From contig NZ_JAKRRY010000015.1 of NCBI RefSeq assembly GCF_026191675.1, positions 1 through 64,000 on the forward strand: 64,000 nt of DNA, read 5' to 3'. The stretch comes from Vibrio qingdaonensis (GTDB lineage: Bacteria; Pseudomonadota; Gammaproteobacteria; Enterobacterales; Vibrionaceae). The position numbers and the translations under genes are program-made. Numbering within the stretch: the first letter of the stretch is position 1; the number at the start of each line of letters is the position of its first letter. The notes under the pieces are model-generated. The model was not told the origin of the DNA. It saw nothing but the letters and a program-made list of their open reading frames with translations, and did not search any database. Positions 8,062 through 16,655 of the stretch are shown piece by piece.

Positions 8062-8705
8062 ATCGGCGTCCCAATTTTAACCAAGGTGATCAATTCATCC
8101 ATTTCTGTGTTAGTAATGGCAATGCAGCCATTGGTCCAATCAAAGCTTTGAATAAACTTAACGGGTTTGGTGTAGCCATTTTTGAGGCCGTGTATTTTGA
8201 TATTGCCCCCTGCACTGACACCTAACTCTTCAGCACGGCGGCGATCACGTAAGTTCGGATAACTGATGTGCATCGAACGATAGAACGCAGAATCATTCAT
8301 GACAAAATCCAAATAGTACTTTCCTTCTGGTGTGCGGTTATCTCCCTCCTGGACTTTATGCCCTCTCGGGTTCGGCCCGAGTGAGATCCGATATTCTCTT
8401 ACGACAACTTCGCCTGACATTAAAAACATTCTTCGTATCGATTTTTTTACTTCGACACGGTCTATCACCGCCATACGGTCAATATTTGTTTTTAATTCAG
8501 GGTCGAGGGGTAAGCTGGAACTCACGGGGAGGTTGACTGTAGTGCCGTTTGGAACCACCGCACGTTGTAGCATTGGTGGGGATGACTTAATGGGTTCAGC
8601 ATTTACTGGTTGATCGACAGGCGCATTATCTGTGCGCAGCTCAAATGCCTGCGCTGCCCACGTCACTACAATGGCGAATATAACGACCACGGCTCTCATC
8701 AACAT
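8046..8705 (-). CDS. L,D-transpeptidase (YkuD) family periplasmic protein, YafK/DpaA-like
   Basis: A 219-residue protein with an N-terminal signal peptide (residues 1-20, AVVVIFAIVVTWAAQA) and a C-terminal YkuD catalytic domain (about 78-219). The active-site pattern is present: KIHGLKNG with His172, and DWTNGCIAITNTEMDEL with Cys194 as the nucleophile. Enzymes of this family form or cut L,D-crosslinks in peptidoglycan; the YafK/DpaA branch releases Braun lipoprotein. The C terminus (IYIRW) falls within the 16-bp tandem repeat, so length differences between strains could arise there. Confidence 0.85.
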   Translation of the reverse strand: MLMRAVVVIFAIVVTWAAQAFELRTDNAPVDQPVNAEPIKSSPPMLQRAVVPNGTTVNLPVSSSLPLDPELKTNIDRMAVIDRVEVKKSIRRMFLMSGEVVVREYRISLGPNPRGHKVQEGDNRTPEGKYYLDFVMNDSAFYRSMHISYPNLRDRRRAEELGVSAGGNIKIHGLKNGYTKPVKFIQSFDWTNGCIAITNTEMDELITLVKIGTPIYIRW

Positions 8706-8927
8706 TCACCTCCCTTATTTATTCGCCCGGAGTTTATACCGACTCGAACCACATGCCAAGACACTGCCGTCTACTAAAAGTATAGGTTAGAGATTAATAA
8801 TCTTATTGTTGCAATATGACAACACAGATTAGTTAAAATGACTATATATCAACAATAATTTCTACCCTACACTGTATTGGTCGTCAAAAAGAGGGTGTGA
8901 CCTCTTAACTATGAAAGGTTTTATAAG

Positions 8928-9647
8928 ATGAAAAAATTGGTCGTTATTACAGGTGCGAGTTCTGGTATTGGTGAAGCTATTGCACGTCGCTTGAGTGCAG
9001 CTGGACACCCTCTTCTACTGCTTGCACGCCGTGTTGAAAAACTAGAGCAGCTGGGTTTACCTAATACGCTTTGTGAAAAAGTAGACATTACCGATAAAGT
9101 GACCTTCGAAAACGCTATCAAAAAAGCCGAAGCGCAATTCGGTCCTGCAGACGCATTAGTCAACAACGCGGGTATGATGCTGCTTGGTCAGATTGATACT
9201 CAAGACGCGGCTGAATGGAAGTCCATGTTTGACGTTAATGTGATTGGCCTTCTCAATGGTATGCAAGCGGTACTTGCTCCAATGAAAGCGCGCAATTCCG
9301 GCACCATCATCAACATTAGTTCAATCGCTGGGCGTAAGACATTTGGTAACCACGCCGCATACTGTGGTACTAAATTTGCTGTGCACGCAATTTCGGAAAA
9401 TGTCCGCGAAGAAGTCGCTGAATCAGATGTTCGCGTCGTCACTATTGCACCTGGCGCCGTTGAAACTGAATTATTATCTCATACTACATCACAAGATATT
9501 AAAGATGGTTACGACCAATGGAAGGAAGTCATGGGTGGCGTATTAGCCGCTGATGACGTGGCAAGAGCCGTAGAGTTTGCCTATTCGCAACCACAAAATG
9601 TCTGTATTCGCGAAATTGTATTGGCTCCTACTCGCCAGCAGCCATAG
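8928..9647 (+). CDS. Short-chain dehydrogenase/reductase, YdfG-like
   Basis: A 239-residue classical SDR oxidoreductase, probably NADP-dependent. It shows the Rossmann motif TGASSGIG (residues 8-15), the structural NNAG (about 83-86), catalytic Ser in NISSIAG and the YCGTK pair (Tyr-x-x-x-Lys). PGAVETEL follows the active site, as in serine 3-dehydrogenase YdfG-type enzymes. A ribosome site (GAAAGG) precedes the ATG. It stands alone, followed by a heptamer repeat and a terminator. Confidence 0.85.
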   Translation: MKKLVVITGASSGIGEAIARRLSAAGHPLLLLARRVEKLEQLGLPNTLCEKVDITDKVTFENAIKKAEAQFGPADALVNNAGMMLLGQIDTQDAAEWKSMFDVNVIGLLNGMQAVLAPMKARNSGTIINISSIAGRKTFGNHAAYCGTKFAVHAISENVREEVAESDVRVVTIAPGAVETELLSHTTSQDIKDGYDQWKEVMGGVLAADDVARAVEFAYSQPQNVCIREIVLAPTRQQP

Positions 9648-9652
9648 CTCTT

Positions 9653-9708
9653 AAACTAGAAACTAGAAACTAGAAACTAGAAACTAGAAACTAGAAACTA
9701 GAAACTAG
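9653..9708. repeat. Heptamer tandem repeat, eight copies of AAACTAG
   Basis: Eight perfect head-to-tail copies of AAACTAG lie directly after the SDR gene. A degenerate relative of the same motif occurs at 32519-32550 in reverse orientation, so this is a dispersed simple repeat of the genome rather than a gene-specific one. Confidence 0.9.
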
Positions 9709-9715
9709 AAATAAA

Positions 9716-9747
9716 ATACCTCAGCAATTCGTTAATTGCTGAGGTAT
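9716..9747. terminator. Bidirectional terminator between SDR and cupin genes
   Basis: A perfect 14-bp stem (9716-9729 with 9734-9747) around the 4-base loop CGTT, between the converging SDR and cupin genes. Confidence 0.85.
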
Positions 9748-9772
9748 ATACGCAATAGGCGACGAACACCGC

Positions 9773-10429
9773 TTATTGCGCTTCTGGTAAGTGCCCAGAT
9801 TTAAACCAAAGCGTCGTAGCGCCACTAACATAAGGCTCATGCTGGCTTCCATGTGGACTGCGGGTCCATGTGCCTGCGGGGTAAGTACCTAAATCGTCTT
9901 TAAGCTCTCCCTCCAAAACAAAAATCTCTTCACCACCAAAATGGCCATGAGAATGATAACTGTCGGCGCCCGCCCAACGAATAAGCGCGACTTGCTCGTT
10001 CGCATGCTTATGTAACACCATTACCTCAAGCTTTTCACCACATTTGTCCCAAGTGGACTGCGTGGTATCAATGCGTACAAACTGACTATCATCTTCGGCA
10101 AACTGATTAAGTTTCACCAAAATAATACAGCCTTGCTCGCTAAAAGGTGTATGACGACTGCCTGGTGGATTCCTTAAATAGGTTCCCGCCCCATAATCTC
10201 CTGTTTCATCAGAAAACACGCCTTCTAACACGAGTATCTCTTCCCCGTGTGGGTGAGCATGTTGGCTAAAACTGGCCCCAGGGAGATATTCAACAATACT
10301 AGTGACATGACCTGACTCGCGAGCTTCTCGCTCCAAAGGTTTACGGCGTACACCGCTTGCAGGAGAGTCGACCCAAGGTTGTGATGCCGTATCGATCACA
10401 ACACGCTTACTAAAATCCATATTCAACAT
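9773..10429 (-). CDS. ChrR-like double-cupin protein
   Basis: A 218-residue protein made of two tandem cupin domains (about 38-115 and 140-210). Each has the metal-binding cupin pattern: HAHPHGEEILVLEG in the first and HSHGHFGGEEIFVLEGEL in the second. This arrangement is typical of the ChrR-type cupin_7 family, related to the C-terminal domain of the anti-sigma factor ChrR. There is no zinc-binding anti-sigma N-terminal domain and no ECF sigma gene nearby, so an enzyme or metal sensor role is more likely. ATG 10429 has an upstream GGAAAG; ATG 10420 is an alternative start. Confidence 0.75.
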   Translation of the reverse strand: MLNMDFSKRVVIDTASQPWVDSPASGVRRKPLEREARESGHVTSIVEYLPGASFSQHAHPHGEEILVLEGVFSDETGDYGAGTYLRNPPGSRHTPFSEQGCIILVKLNQFAEDDSQFVRIDTTQSTWDKCGEKLEVMVLHKHANEQVALIRWAGADSYHSHGHFGGEEIFVLEGELKDDLGTYPAGTWTRSPHGSQHEPYVSGATTLWFKSGHLPEAQ

Positions 10430-10744
10430 TTCGACAACTTTCCATTGTTGATACTAATCGTCATCGCTTAAGCTGCTGGTAAAGAGCGCCAACAACAACC
10501 TCCATCAGCGAAAGCATAACAAATTATTCATGTAAATTTCACTTCAACATGGCGTGCATCCAGTGAAAAGCCCCGAATCGACACAGCACTTAACGCGTTT
10601 CAGCAAGGAAAGCGTTTAAAGTAGAAGGGCTGAGTCATTAGCTTCATTATATTTCTGGCAACGCCACAATAATTAGGATACTCAACATAATATCCGATAC
10701 ACTATCCCTTCATCTTTATTCATTACGTTTATGTAGGCGCCTCT
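10430..10744. other. Divergent promoter region between cupin and TSUP genes
   Basis: About 315 bases with no ORF that I can support. It must hold the promoters for both flanking genes, but I cannot assign individual boxes with confidence. Confidence 0.35.
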
Positions 10745-11470
10745 ATGTACAGTGACTGGTTCAGTCAACCTGCACTTATTGCTATGTTACTGATCTTTAT
10801 TGGATCATTTGTGCAGACTTCTATCGGGTTTGGTTTAGCGATTGTTGCAGCGCCGTTGCTATTTCAAGTCTCACCCGATTATGTACCCGCACCAATTTGC
10901 TTGGTTGCACTGTTTATCTCTATTCTTAATGCTGCCAAGCATCGCAGTAGTATTGCGCTTGGCGGGTTAAAGATGGCATTGATTGGTCGAGTCCCAGGTT
11001 CGCTTGCAGGCGCACTCTTGCTGCTCTACGTCTCAACGCAAGTCTTATCTTTATGGCTAGGGTTGCTTGTTGTATTTGCGGTCGTAATTAGCTTGTTGCC
11101 ATTTAGAATTGAACCCACACCCGCCAAAATGGGGATTGCTGGTTTTTTCTCAGGATTTTTTGGTACTAGCTCCGGCATTGGTGGCCCACCAATGGCTTTG
11201 CTGCTTCAACATCAAGAAGCAAACCAGTTACGTGGTAATTTGTCTGCGTTTTTCGTCTTTAGCTCAGTCATTTCACTGCTTGTACAAGCGCCAATTGGTT
11301 TTTTAACACCCCATCACCTACTAATCACCATCCCACTGATTCCTGCGTCGTGGCTTGGCTATAAACTTGCTCTATTAACGACGCACTCCTTGCCTAAAGA
11401 AAAAATCCGAGTCGCAGCATTATTATTGTGTTCAATTAGTGGGATGACTGCTATATATCAGGGGTTATAA
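10745..11470 (+). CDS. TSUP-family (TauE/SafE) membrane exporter
   Basis: A 241-residue protein with about eight hydrophobic segments and the internal duplication of the TSUP family: FVQTSIGFGLAIVAAPLL near residue 21 and GFFSGFFGTSSGIGGPPMAL near 133. Members of this family transport sulfite, sulfonates or organic sulfur compounds across the inner membrane. The substrate is not known here. It is monocistronic with a hairpin terminator just downstream. Confidence 0.85.
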   Translation: MYSDWFSQPALIAMLLIFIGSFVQTSIGFGLAIVAAPLLFQVSPDYVPAPICLVALFISILNAAKHRSSIALGGLKMALIGRVPGSLAGALLLLYVSTQVLSLWLGLLVVFAVVISLLPFRIEPTPAKMGIAGFFSGFFGTSSGIGGPPMALLLQHQEANQLRGNLSAFFVFSSVISLLVQAPIGFLTPHHLLITIPLIPASWLGYKLALLTTHSLPKEKIRVAALLLCSISGMTAIYQGL

Positions 11471-11515
11471 CTGGCTAAGTGTATAAAATAAAATTCATAC
11501 ACCACTAAAATCAAA

Positions 11516-11540
11516 TAGAGTCAGCATATAGCTGACTCTA
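11516..11540. terminator. Hairpin terminator after the TSUP gene
   Basis: A 10-bp perfect stem (11516-11525 with 11531-11540) and 5-base loop ATATA, flanked by AT-rich sequence, between the converging TSUP gene and the small secreted peptide gene. Confidence 0.8.
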
Positions 11541-11577
11541 CTCATTATTTTATATAAGTAGCTAAACAGAATAAAGT

Positions 11578-11733
11578 TTATAGCTTTTTCATATCTTGGG
11601 GACATGATTGAAGATGTGTTGTCACAACATGGCCATCACCAGTCAGGCAAATAGTCCCTGGTGCTCCACCTTCTTCTGCCACACTACTAAACGACAGCGC
11701 TAAAAACCCGAAAAAAATCATCATGAGTCTCAT
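11578..11733 (-). CDS. Small secreted peptide, 51 residues
   Basis: A 51-residue ORF that is easily missed. It has a strong ribosome site (GGGAAGG) and starts with a clear signal peptide (MRLMMIFFGFLALSFSSVAE, cleavage near residue 19). The mature part is only about 32 residues, with two cysteines (Cys29 and Cys44) that could form a disulfide in the periplasm. I recognise no family. Good ribosome site, signal sequence and flanking terminator make a real gene likely. Confidence 0.65.
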   Translation of the reverse strand: MRLMMIFFGFLALSFSSVAEEGGAPGTICLTGDGHVVTTHLQSCPQDMKKL

Positions 11734-11982
11734 AAGCCATTTCCTTCCCTTGATTTATTATTAATAGGTAGCTGAATATAACTACATTAAAAGTGTAGAA
11801 GAATAATTACCTATTTCAAAGTTCGCGGTGATTAACATTAAATTACTGACCTAATGTCACATTACGTATATATCATTCTAATTTAATCATTTCCAAATCA
11901 AATAATAATTGACCTAAAAATAACATTTAGACATACATAGCCATATACAATGTTTAAATAAGTCACGAGTAAGGTCGTTAGC

Positions 11983-13080
11983 ATGCGTATAAAACTGGGG
12001 GTTCTGAGTATCGTAGCAAGTGTCTGTATGGTCACTGGCGCGGCAGCCGTTCACTTTGATTCACTCACGTCTCCGAAATCGTTTGATACTTATGCTCAAA
12101 TTATTAAACAGACCTATGAAACGCAGCTTTTTACGCTTTCCGTGTATAAGCAAGGTCATTATGGGTTGAGAATGTACCGCCAAACTCAAGATCCCAAATA
12201 TTCTGTCGTGGTTTGGAATGACATGGCCAACGTCGTCAACCGTCTCAATACCCTCTCCAAATATGTAAAAACTCGCCAAGAGATTCAAGACTATTCCAAC
12301 GACCGCCTCAATGATTATAAAAAAGGCAAAGATGAACGTAGCCAACGCCGCTACGCCGCCAGCAAATCAGATCCCGAATACTTTTATATGGGATTAGATT
12401 TATTACGTTATATGGCCAGACTCAATGAATATGGACTGCAGCATAAAGACGACAAAGCACTTCGCGCACGTCTCAAACGCTATGATTTCCAATCTACCCT
12501 AACCGACCCGACTATGATAAAAGCGTGGGCGGCACAACTTGCTAACCAAGCCTATTGGCTTAAGCAAATAGGTGAGCAAGATTATACCCAATCCTTTATA
12601 CAAGCATTCCAAGACACCTATCCAGAAGGTGAAGACTACCGCCTTAATGAGCAGCAATTTGCTAATAAGCTGTACGGTATGACTCATATTATTTTGGCCG
12701 ACTCCGAGTATTATCAACGAACGGTTAACGAAAGCGACCATAAATGGATATACGACTACTTTAGAAAAAATATCGACGATATCATTACGCATACTAAAGA
12801 AGACGTTATTGCCGAAGTAGGGCTAACCTTCTTACTTGCGGGTCTTGAAGACGACCCGGTGGTACATAAAACTCGACAAGCCATCATCAAGGCCATCAAC
12901 AAAGAAAAAGGCATGATTCCTTCGGCATCTGGGGACTTTGACTTTGCTTACGGCGAGCACCGTAATGTGCTTGCCATCATGCTACTCAGTTGGCAAACAC
13001 CCAAAGCTGGACCTAATCTGCATCTAACACCAAAAATATTTGCCAAACTTCCCTACGGCGCGGTAAAGAAACCGATCTAA
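11983..13080 (+). CDS. Secreted DUF3541-type protein of unknown function
   Basis: A 365-residue exported protein with an N-terminal signal peptide (LGVLSIVASVCMVTGAAA, residues 5-22). The mature region is rich in Tyr, Asp and Lys and predicted helical, with motifs such as YFYMGLDLLRYMARLNEYGL and SGDFDFAYGEHRNVLAIMLL. I associate it with the DUF3541 family seen mainly in Vibrio and relatives; no catalytic residues can be assigned. A helical-barrel fold, as in six-hairpin glycosidases, is conceivable but unproven. It stands alone, with a terminator immediately downstream. Confidence 0.65.
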   Translation: MRIKLGVLSIVASVCMVTGAAAVHFDSLTSPKSFDTYAQIIKQTYETQLFTLSVYKQGHYGLRMYRQTQDPKYSVVVWNDMANVVNRLNTLSKYVKTRQEIQDYSNDRLNDYKKGKDERSQRRYAASKSDPEYFYMGLDLLRYMARLNEYGLQHKDDKALRARLKRYDFQSTLTDPTMIKAWAAQLANQAYWLKQIGEQDYTQSFIQAFQDTYPEGEDYRLNEQQFANKLYGMTHIILADSEYYQRTVNESDHKWIYDYFRKNIDDIITHTKEDVIAEVGLTFLLAGLEDDPVVHKTRQAIIKAINKEKGMIPSASGDFDFAYGEHRNVLAIMLLSWQTPKAGPNLHLTPKIFAKLPYGAVKKPI

Positions 13081-13084
13081 CAAA

Positions 13085-13109
13085 AATGCCCCTTAAGACA
13101 AGGGGCATT
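13085..13109. terminator. Terminator after the DUF3541 gene
   Basis: Perfect 10-bp stem (13085-13094 with 13100-13109), 5-base loop, A-tract before and T/A after. It follows the DUF3541 stop by four bases and lies opposite the end of the agl operon. Confidence 0.8.
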
Positions 13110-13186
13110 AACGCTTCACTTCAAACAATGGTTCTAACTCAACAGCGTCAAAATATGCTGGCTGCCGTTTAGTCAGAAAACTACCA

Positions 13187-14278
13187 TTATAGATACTTAA
13201 GAGAATCTCCATCTTCAGTAAAGACATGCACTTTTTCTGGCTGAGCGGTCAGATGAATACGCTCACCTTTATGAAAGTCTAAAATACCTGGCAGTTTGGC
13301 CACCGTACTTTCCTCGTGACCCTCTACACGAATATGCAGCAACGTCACCTCTCCTAATGATTCGACAAACAGAACCTCACCAGAAATTAATGCCTCACGC
13401 TCAGTTGATACCAAGAAGTCCTCCGGCCTGATCCCAATCTGTAGGGGCAACCCATTTAGGGTATCGGACGCGGAGATCGGTAAGTCAACCTCAACGCCAT
13501 TCTCGGCGCGTATACGAGAGACGTCTCCTGCTTTAATCATCGATGCAGGGCTGATATTCATTGATGGTGAACCAATAAACTGCGCCACAAACACATTACA
13601 AGGATTCGTATAAAGCTCCAATGGCGTGCCCACCTGCTCGATACGCCCGGCAGAAAGCACCACGATACGATCAGCCAGCGTCATGGCTTCTACTTGATCG
13701 TGCGTGACATAAATCATTGTCGTTTCTGTCATTGCCTCTTTAAGGTTGGCAATTTCAATACGCGTCTGTACTCGCAGCGCGGCATCAAGGTTTGACAACG
13801 GTTCATCAAATAAGAACACCTTAGGTTGACGAACAATAGCGCGCCCTATGGCCACCCGTTGACGTTGACCTCCCGACAAGGCTTTCGGTAGGCGATCTAA
13901 ATAAGGTTCGAGCTGCAACATACGCGCCGCTTCCATTACTCGCTCATGAATCGCCTCTTTCGGCTCTTTGGCAATGCGCATCGCAAAGGCCATGTTGTCA
14001 TACACCGTCATATGCGGATAAAGTGCATAGGTTTGAAAAACCATTGCAATACCACGCATTGCGGCAGGCAGTTCATTTACCCTAGCGCCTTCAATACACA
14101 GCTCGCCTGCGGTGATCTCTTCAAGCCCCGCAATCATTCTCAATAGTGTGGATTTACCACAGCCAGATGGACCAACAAATACGATGAACTCACCTTGATT
14201 GATGTCGAGATCAATCCCATGAAGTACCTGTGTTTCACCGTATGATTTTTGTATGTTTTTTAAAGATAATCCTGTCAT
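13187..14278 (-). CDS. aglK: Alpha-glucoside ABC transporter ATPase
   Basis: A 363-residue MalK/UgpC-type ATPase that powers the AglFG permease. It shows Walker [10 protein letters not shown] (about 37-45), the Q-loop ([11 protein letters not shown]), signature [15 protein letters not shown], Walker [13 protein letters not shown] and the switch histidine in THDQ. A C-terminal TOBE/OB regulatory domain (about 240-363) is present. It is the last gene of the aglEFGK operon, 32 bases after aglG. The name is assigned from gene order and family; no substrate data are visible. Confidence 0.85.
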   Translation of the reverse strand: MTGLSLKNIQKSYGETQVLHGIDLDINQGEFIVFVGPSGCGKSTLLRMIAGLEEITAGELCIEGARVNELPAAMRGIAMVFQTYALYPHMTVYDNMAFAMRIAKEPKEAIHERVMEAARMLQLEPYLDRLPKALSGGQRQRVAIGRAIVRQPKVFLFDEPLSNLDAALRVQTRIEIANLKEAMTETTMIYVTHDQVEAMTLADRIVVLSAGRIEQVGTPLELYTNPCNVFVAQFIGSPSMNISPASMIKAGDVSRIRAENGVEVDLPISASDTLNGLPLQIGIRPEDFLVSTEREALISGEVLFVESLGEVTLLHIRVEGHEESTVAKLPGILDFHKGERIHLTAQPEKVHVFTEDGDSLKYL

Positions 14279-14310
14279 CTCATTATTCTCATCGTTGAAT
14301 CAAGTACTGT

Positions 14311-15510
14311 TTATTTAACAGAACCAGAAAGTAGCCCACGCACCAAATAGCGCTGCAAAGTAAAAAAGACGCCCAATGGTACCGCAATTGATACAAATGC
14401 GGAGGCAGTTAAGATTTCCCAGTTCCCGCCCCGAGAACCAAGCAATTCACGCAGGCGAGCCGTCAGTACCATATGCTCTTCCCCCGTGCCTAAAAACACC
14501 GTTGCGACAAGTAAATCGTTCCAAACCCACAAGAACTGGAAGATAGCGAACGACGCTAAAGCTGGAAATGACAGAGGCAGCACGATTCTCATAAAGATTT
14601 CAAAGTCTGTCGCTCCATCGACTCGAGCCGACTCTATGATTTCTCTTGGGAGACTGGAAATATAATTGCGTAGCAAGTAAATCGCCAGCGGCAAACCGAA
14701 GCCAGTATGAGCAAGCCATATACCTAGGTAGGTCTTTGCCCCCACACCAAAAAACGCACCAATATCATTGTAAAGACGCAGTAGTGGAATCAAGGACATT
14801 TGCAATGGCACCACCAACAAGCCTACCACTACCGCAATCAGTAAATTGCGCCCCGGCATTTTCATCCACGACAATGCATAAGCCGCATACGCAGCAATCA
14901 AGATAGGGATGATGGTCGCTGGAATCGTCACCGTTAAAGAGTTAATAAATGATCGTCCAATCCCTTCCGCAGTTAACACCTCTTTGTAGTTATCCAATCC
15001 GAACTTGGGAGGAACAATCGCCGTATAAAATACTCGCTTGCCACGTTTACCTTTAAACGGCTTTAACGATGTCATCTTGTAATGACCATCCGTCGTCATA
15101 CTTAACGAGCCACCATTTTTCATCTCGGCGACATCGCCAGGTTTATATGCCGTTGGAGCACGAGACGAAAAGCCAAAAGCTTGAACTTGTGTCGGTTTAC
15201 CGTCGACCAATACTTGTCCCGTTAAAACATAAACCCCATTTTCCTGAATTTGTGAGTCCGGCGCACCGGTTCTGTCGACTAAGTTTTGCTCTGAATTCGT
15301 CAGTGACGTCCACCAGCCCGTTAAAGCTAGCTGATCTTTATCCCGAAACGATGAAATGAATAACCCAGCCGTTGGGAGCGTCCATAAAATGACAATCACA
15401 AGCACCGACAAATGCACCAACAGCGTTAACGGAGAACGACGCAATTTACTCAAGCTAAACGCTGCTTTACTCACATGACCGGCAGAGGGAGTGGCAATTT
15501 TATCCGTCAT
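14311..15510 (-). CDS. aglG: Alpha-glucoside ABC transporter permease with periplasmic insert
   Basis: A 399-residue MalG-type inner-membrane permease. After the first transmembrane segment (about 29-50) there is a soluble loop of roughly 110 residues (60-170) containing GVYVLTGQVLVDGKPTQVQ, much longer than in MalG, followed by five further segments. The EAA motif that docks the ATPase is ESARVDGATDFEIFMRIVLP. The stop codon of aglF ends exactly where this ATG begins (15511/15510), so translation is probably coupled. AglG proteins of rhizobia also have such an insert. Confidence 0.85.
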   Translation of the reverse strand: MTDKIATPSAGHVSKAAFSLSKLRRSPLTLLVHLSVLVIVILWTLPTAGLFISSFRDKDQLALTGWWTSLTNSEQNLVDRTGAPDSQIQENGVYVLTGQVLVDGKPTQVQAFGFSSRAPTAYKPGDVAEMKNGGSLSMTTDGHYKMTSLKPFKGKRGKRVFYTAIVPPKFGLDNYKEVLTAEGIGRSFINSLTVTIPATIIPILIAAYAAYALSWMKMPGRNLLIAVVVGLLVVPLQMSLIPLLRLYNDIGAFFGVGAKTYLGIWLAHTGFGLPLAIYLLRNYISSLPREIIESARVDGATDFEIFMRIVLPLSFPALASFAIFQFLWVWNDLLVATVFLGTGEEHMVLTARLRELLGSRGGNWEILTASAFVSIAVPLGVFFTLQRYLVRGLLSGSVK

Positions 15511-16521
15511 TTAACGTCCCTCCATTTGCGCATGAGCTTGGCGCATATTCCAAACCATAACAGGAATAACCGCCACCATAATAATCACCGCAATGGCGGC
15601 GCCACGACCAAAGTCGCCGCCCCCTCGGAACATCCAATCAAACATCATATTCGCAAGAACCTGTGTACTCCATTGACCATTCGTCATCGCCAGCACAATA
15701 TCAAAAACCTTCAAAACCAAAATCGTGATCGTGGTCCATACCACTGCAATCGTCCCCCAAATCTGCGGAATCAAAATCTTGAAAAAGATTTGTACCCCAT
15801 TCGCACCATCAAGCACGGCTGCCTCAACCGTTTCTTCGGGAATACCACGTAACGCCGCGGACAAAATAACCATCGCAAATCCGGTTTGTATCCAAATCAA
15901 AATCACCATGAGAAAGAAATTATTCCAGAAAGGCATTGTGACCCATGCTTCTGCCGTCCCACCAAAGAACTCAACAACAGCATTCAGAATCCCAATTTGA
16001 TCAGATCCCGGCGCACGATAGTCGTAGACGAACTTCCAAATAATGGATGCGCCAATGAAAGAAATCGCCATTGGCATAAAAATTAAACTTTTCGCAATGT
16101 TGCCCCAGCTGACTCTATCGGTCAGCGCCGCGATAACCAACCCAAAAAATGTCGACGCGGCTGGCACCACTAAAAGCCAAAGAATATTATTAAACAGTGA
16201 TTCTCTAAACTCACCATCGTTAAACAGCCACACATAATTGCTCATGCCGACAAACTGATCGCCATTACGATCATGCAAAGACAAGTACACCGACTCAAAG
16301 ACGGGATAAACAAGATACAAACCAAGAAAAGCCAACGCTGGCCCAAGAAACAACCAAGGTCTTACCGAAGCGGCGCGGCGCAAGTTCTGAGCCATTTTTT
16401 GATTGGATACGCCGCGAGCAGGAAAGATAATACCTAATAGCCAATTGCTGCCAACGAAATAGAAAACACAGACCGCAACGCCCAATGCCATGATAAATAA
16501 AGAGGAATAAAGCTGTTCCAT
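15511..16521 (-). CDS. aglF: Alpha-glucoside ABC transporter permease
   Basis: A 336-residue MalF-type permease with about eight transmembrane segments, including an N-terminal pair (residues 7-33 and 54-75). The EAA loop reads EETVEAAVLDGANGVQIFFK, the docking site for AglK. It follows aglE by 134 bases, a gap that could hold an attenuating hairpin, as is common after binding-protein genes; the sequence 16568-16605 has inverted CCGGCAATCG/CGATCGCCGG elements that fit this. Confidence 0.85.
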   Translation of the reverse strand: MEQLYSSLFIMALGVAVCVFYFVGSNWLLGIIFPARGVSNQKMAQNLRRAASVRPWLFLGPALAFLGLYLVYPVFESVYLSLHDRNGDQFVGMSNYVWLFNDGEFRESLFNNILWLLVVPAASTFFGLVIAALTDRVSWGNIAKSLIFMPMAISFIGASIIWKFVYDYRAPGSDQIGILNAVVEFFGGTAEAWVTMPFWNNFFLMVILIWIQTGFAMVILSAALRGIPEETVEAAVLDGANGVQIFFKILIPQIWGTIAVVWTTITILVLKVFDIVLAMTNGQWSTQVLANMMFDWMFRGGGDFGRGAAIAVIIMVAVIPVMVWNMRQAHAQMEGR

Positions 16522-16567
16522 TACTGCCTCACTTGCAGCCCTAGACTACACAAAAATACAATCAAAA

Positions 16568-16605
16568 ACCGGCAATCGCTTCACGGTGAACCGATCGCCG
16601 GTGAT
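16568..16605 (-). promoter_or_regulatory. Imperfect hairpin between aglE and aglF
   Basis: CCGGCAATCG is followed about 17 bases later by CGATCGCCGG, which can pair with one mismatch. A stem at this place usually stabilises the upstream binding-protein mRNA and reduces read-through into the permease genes. Confidence 0.4.
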
Positions 16606-16655
16606 ACTACTTTACTGTTGGGTTTAAACACTCAAACCCAATATTGAACTGTTCG

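Noticed and set aside
12061-12345. Antisense ORF in the DUF3541 gene
   Set aside because: Hydrophobic shadow of a strongly biased coding frame on the other strand.
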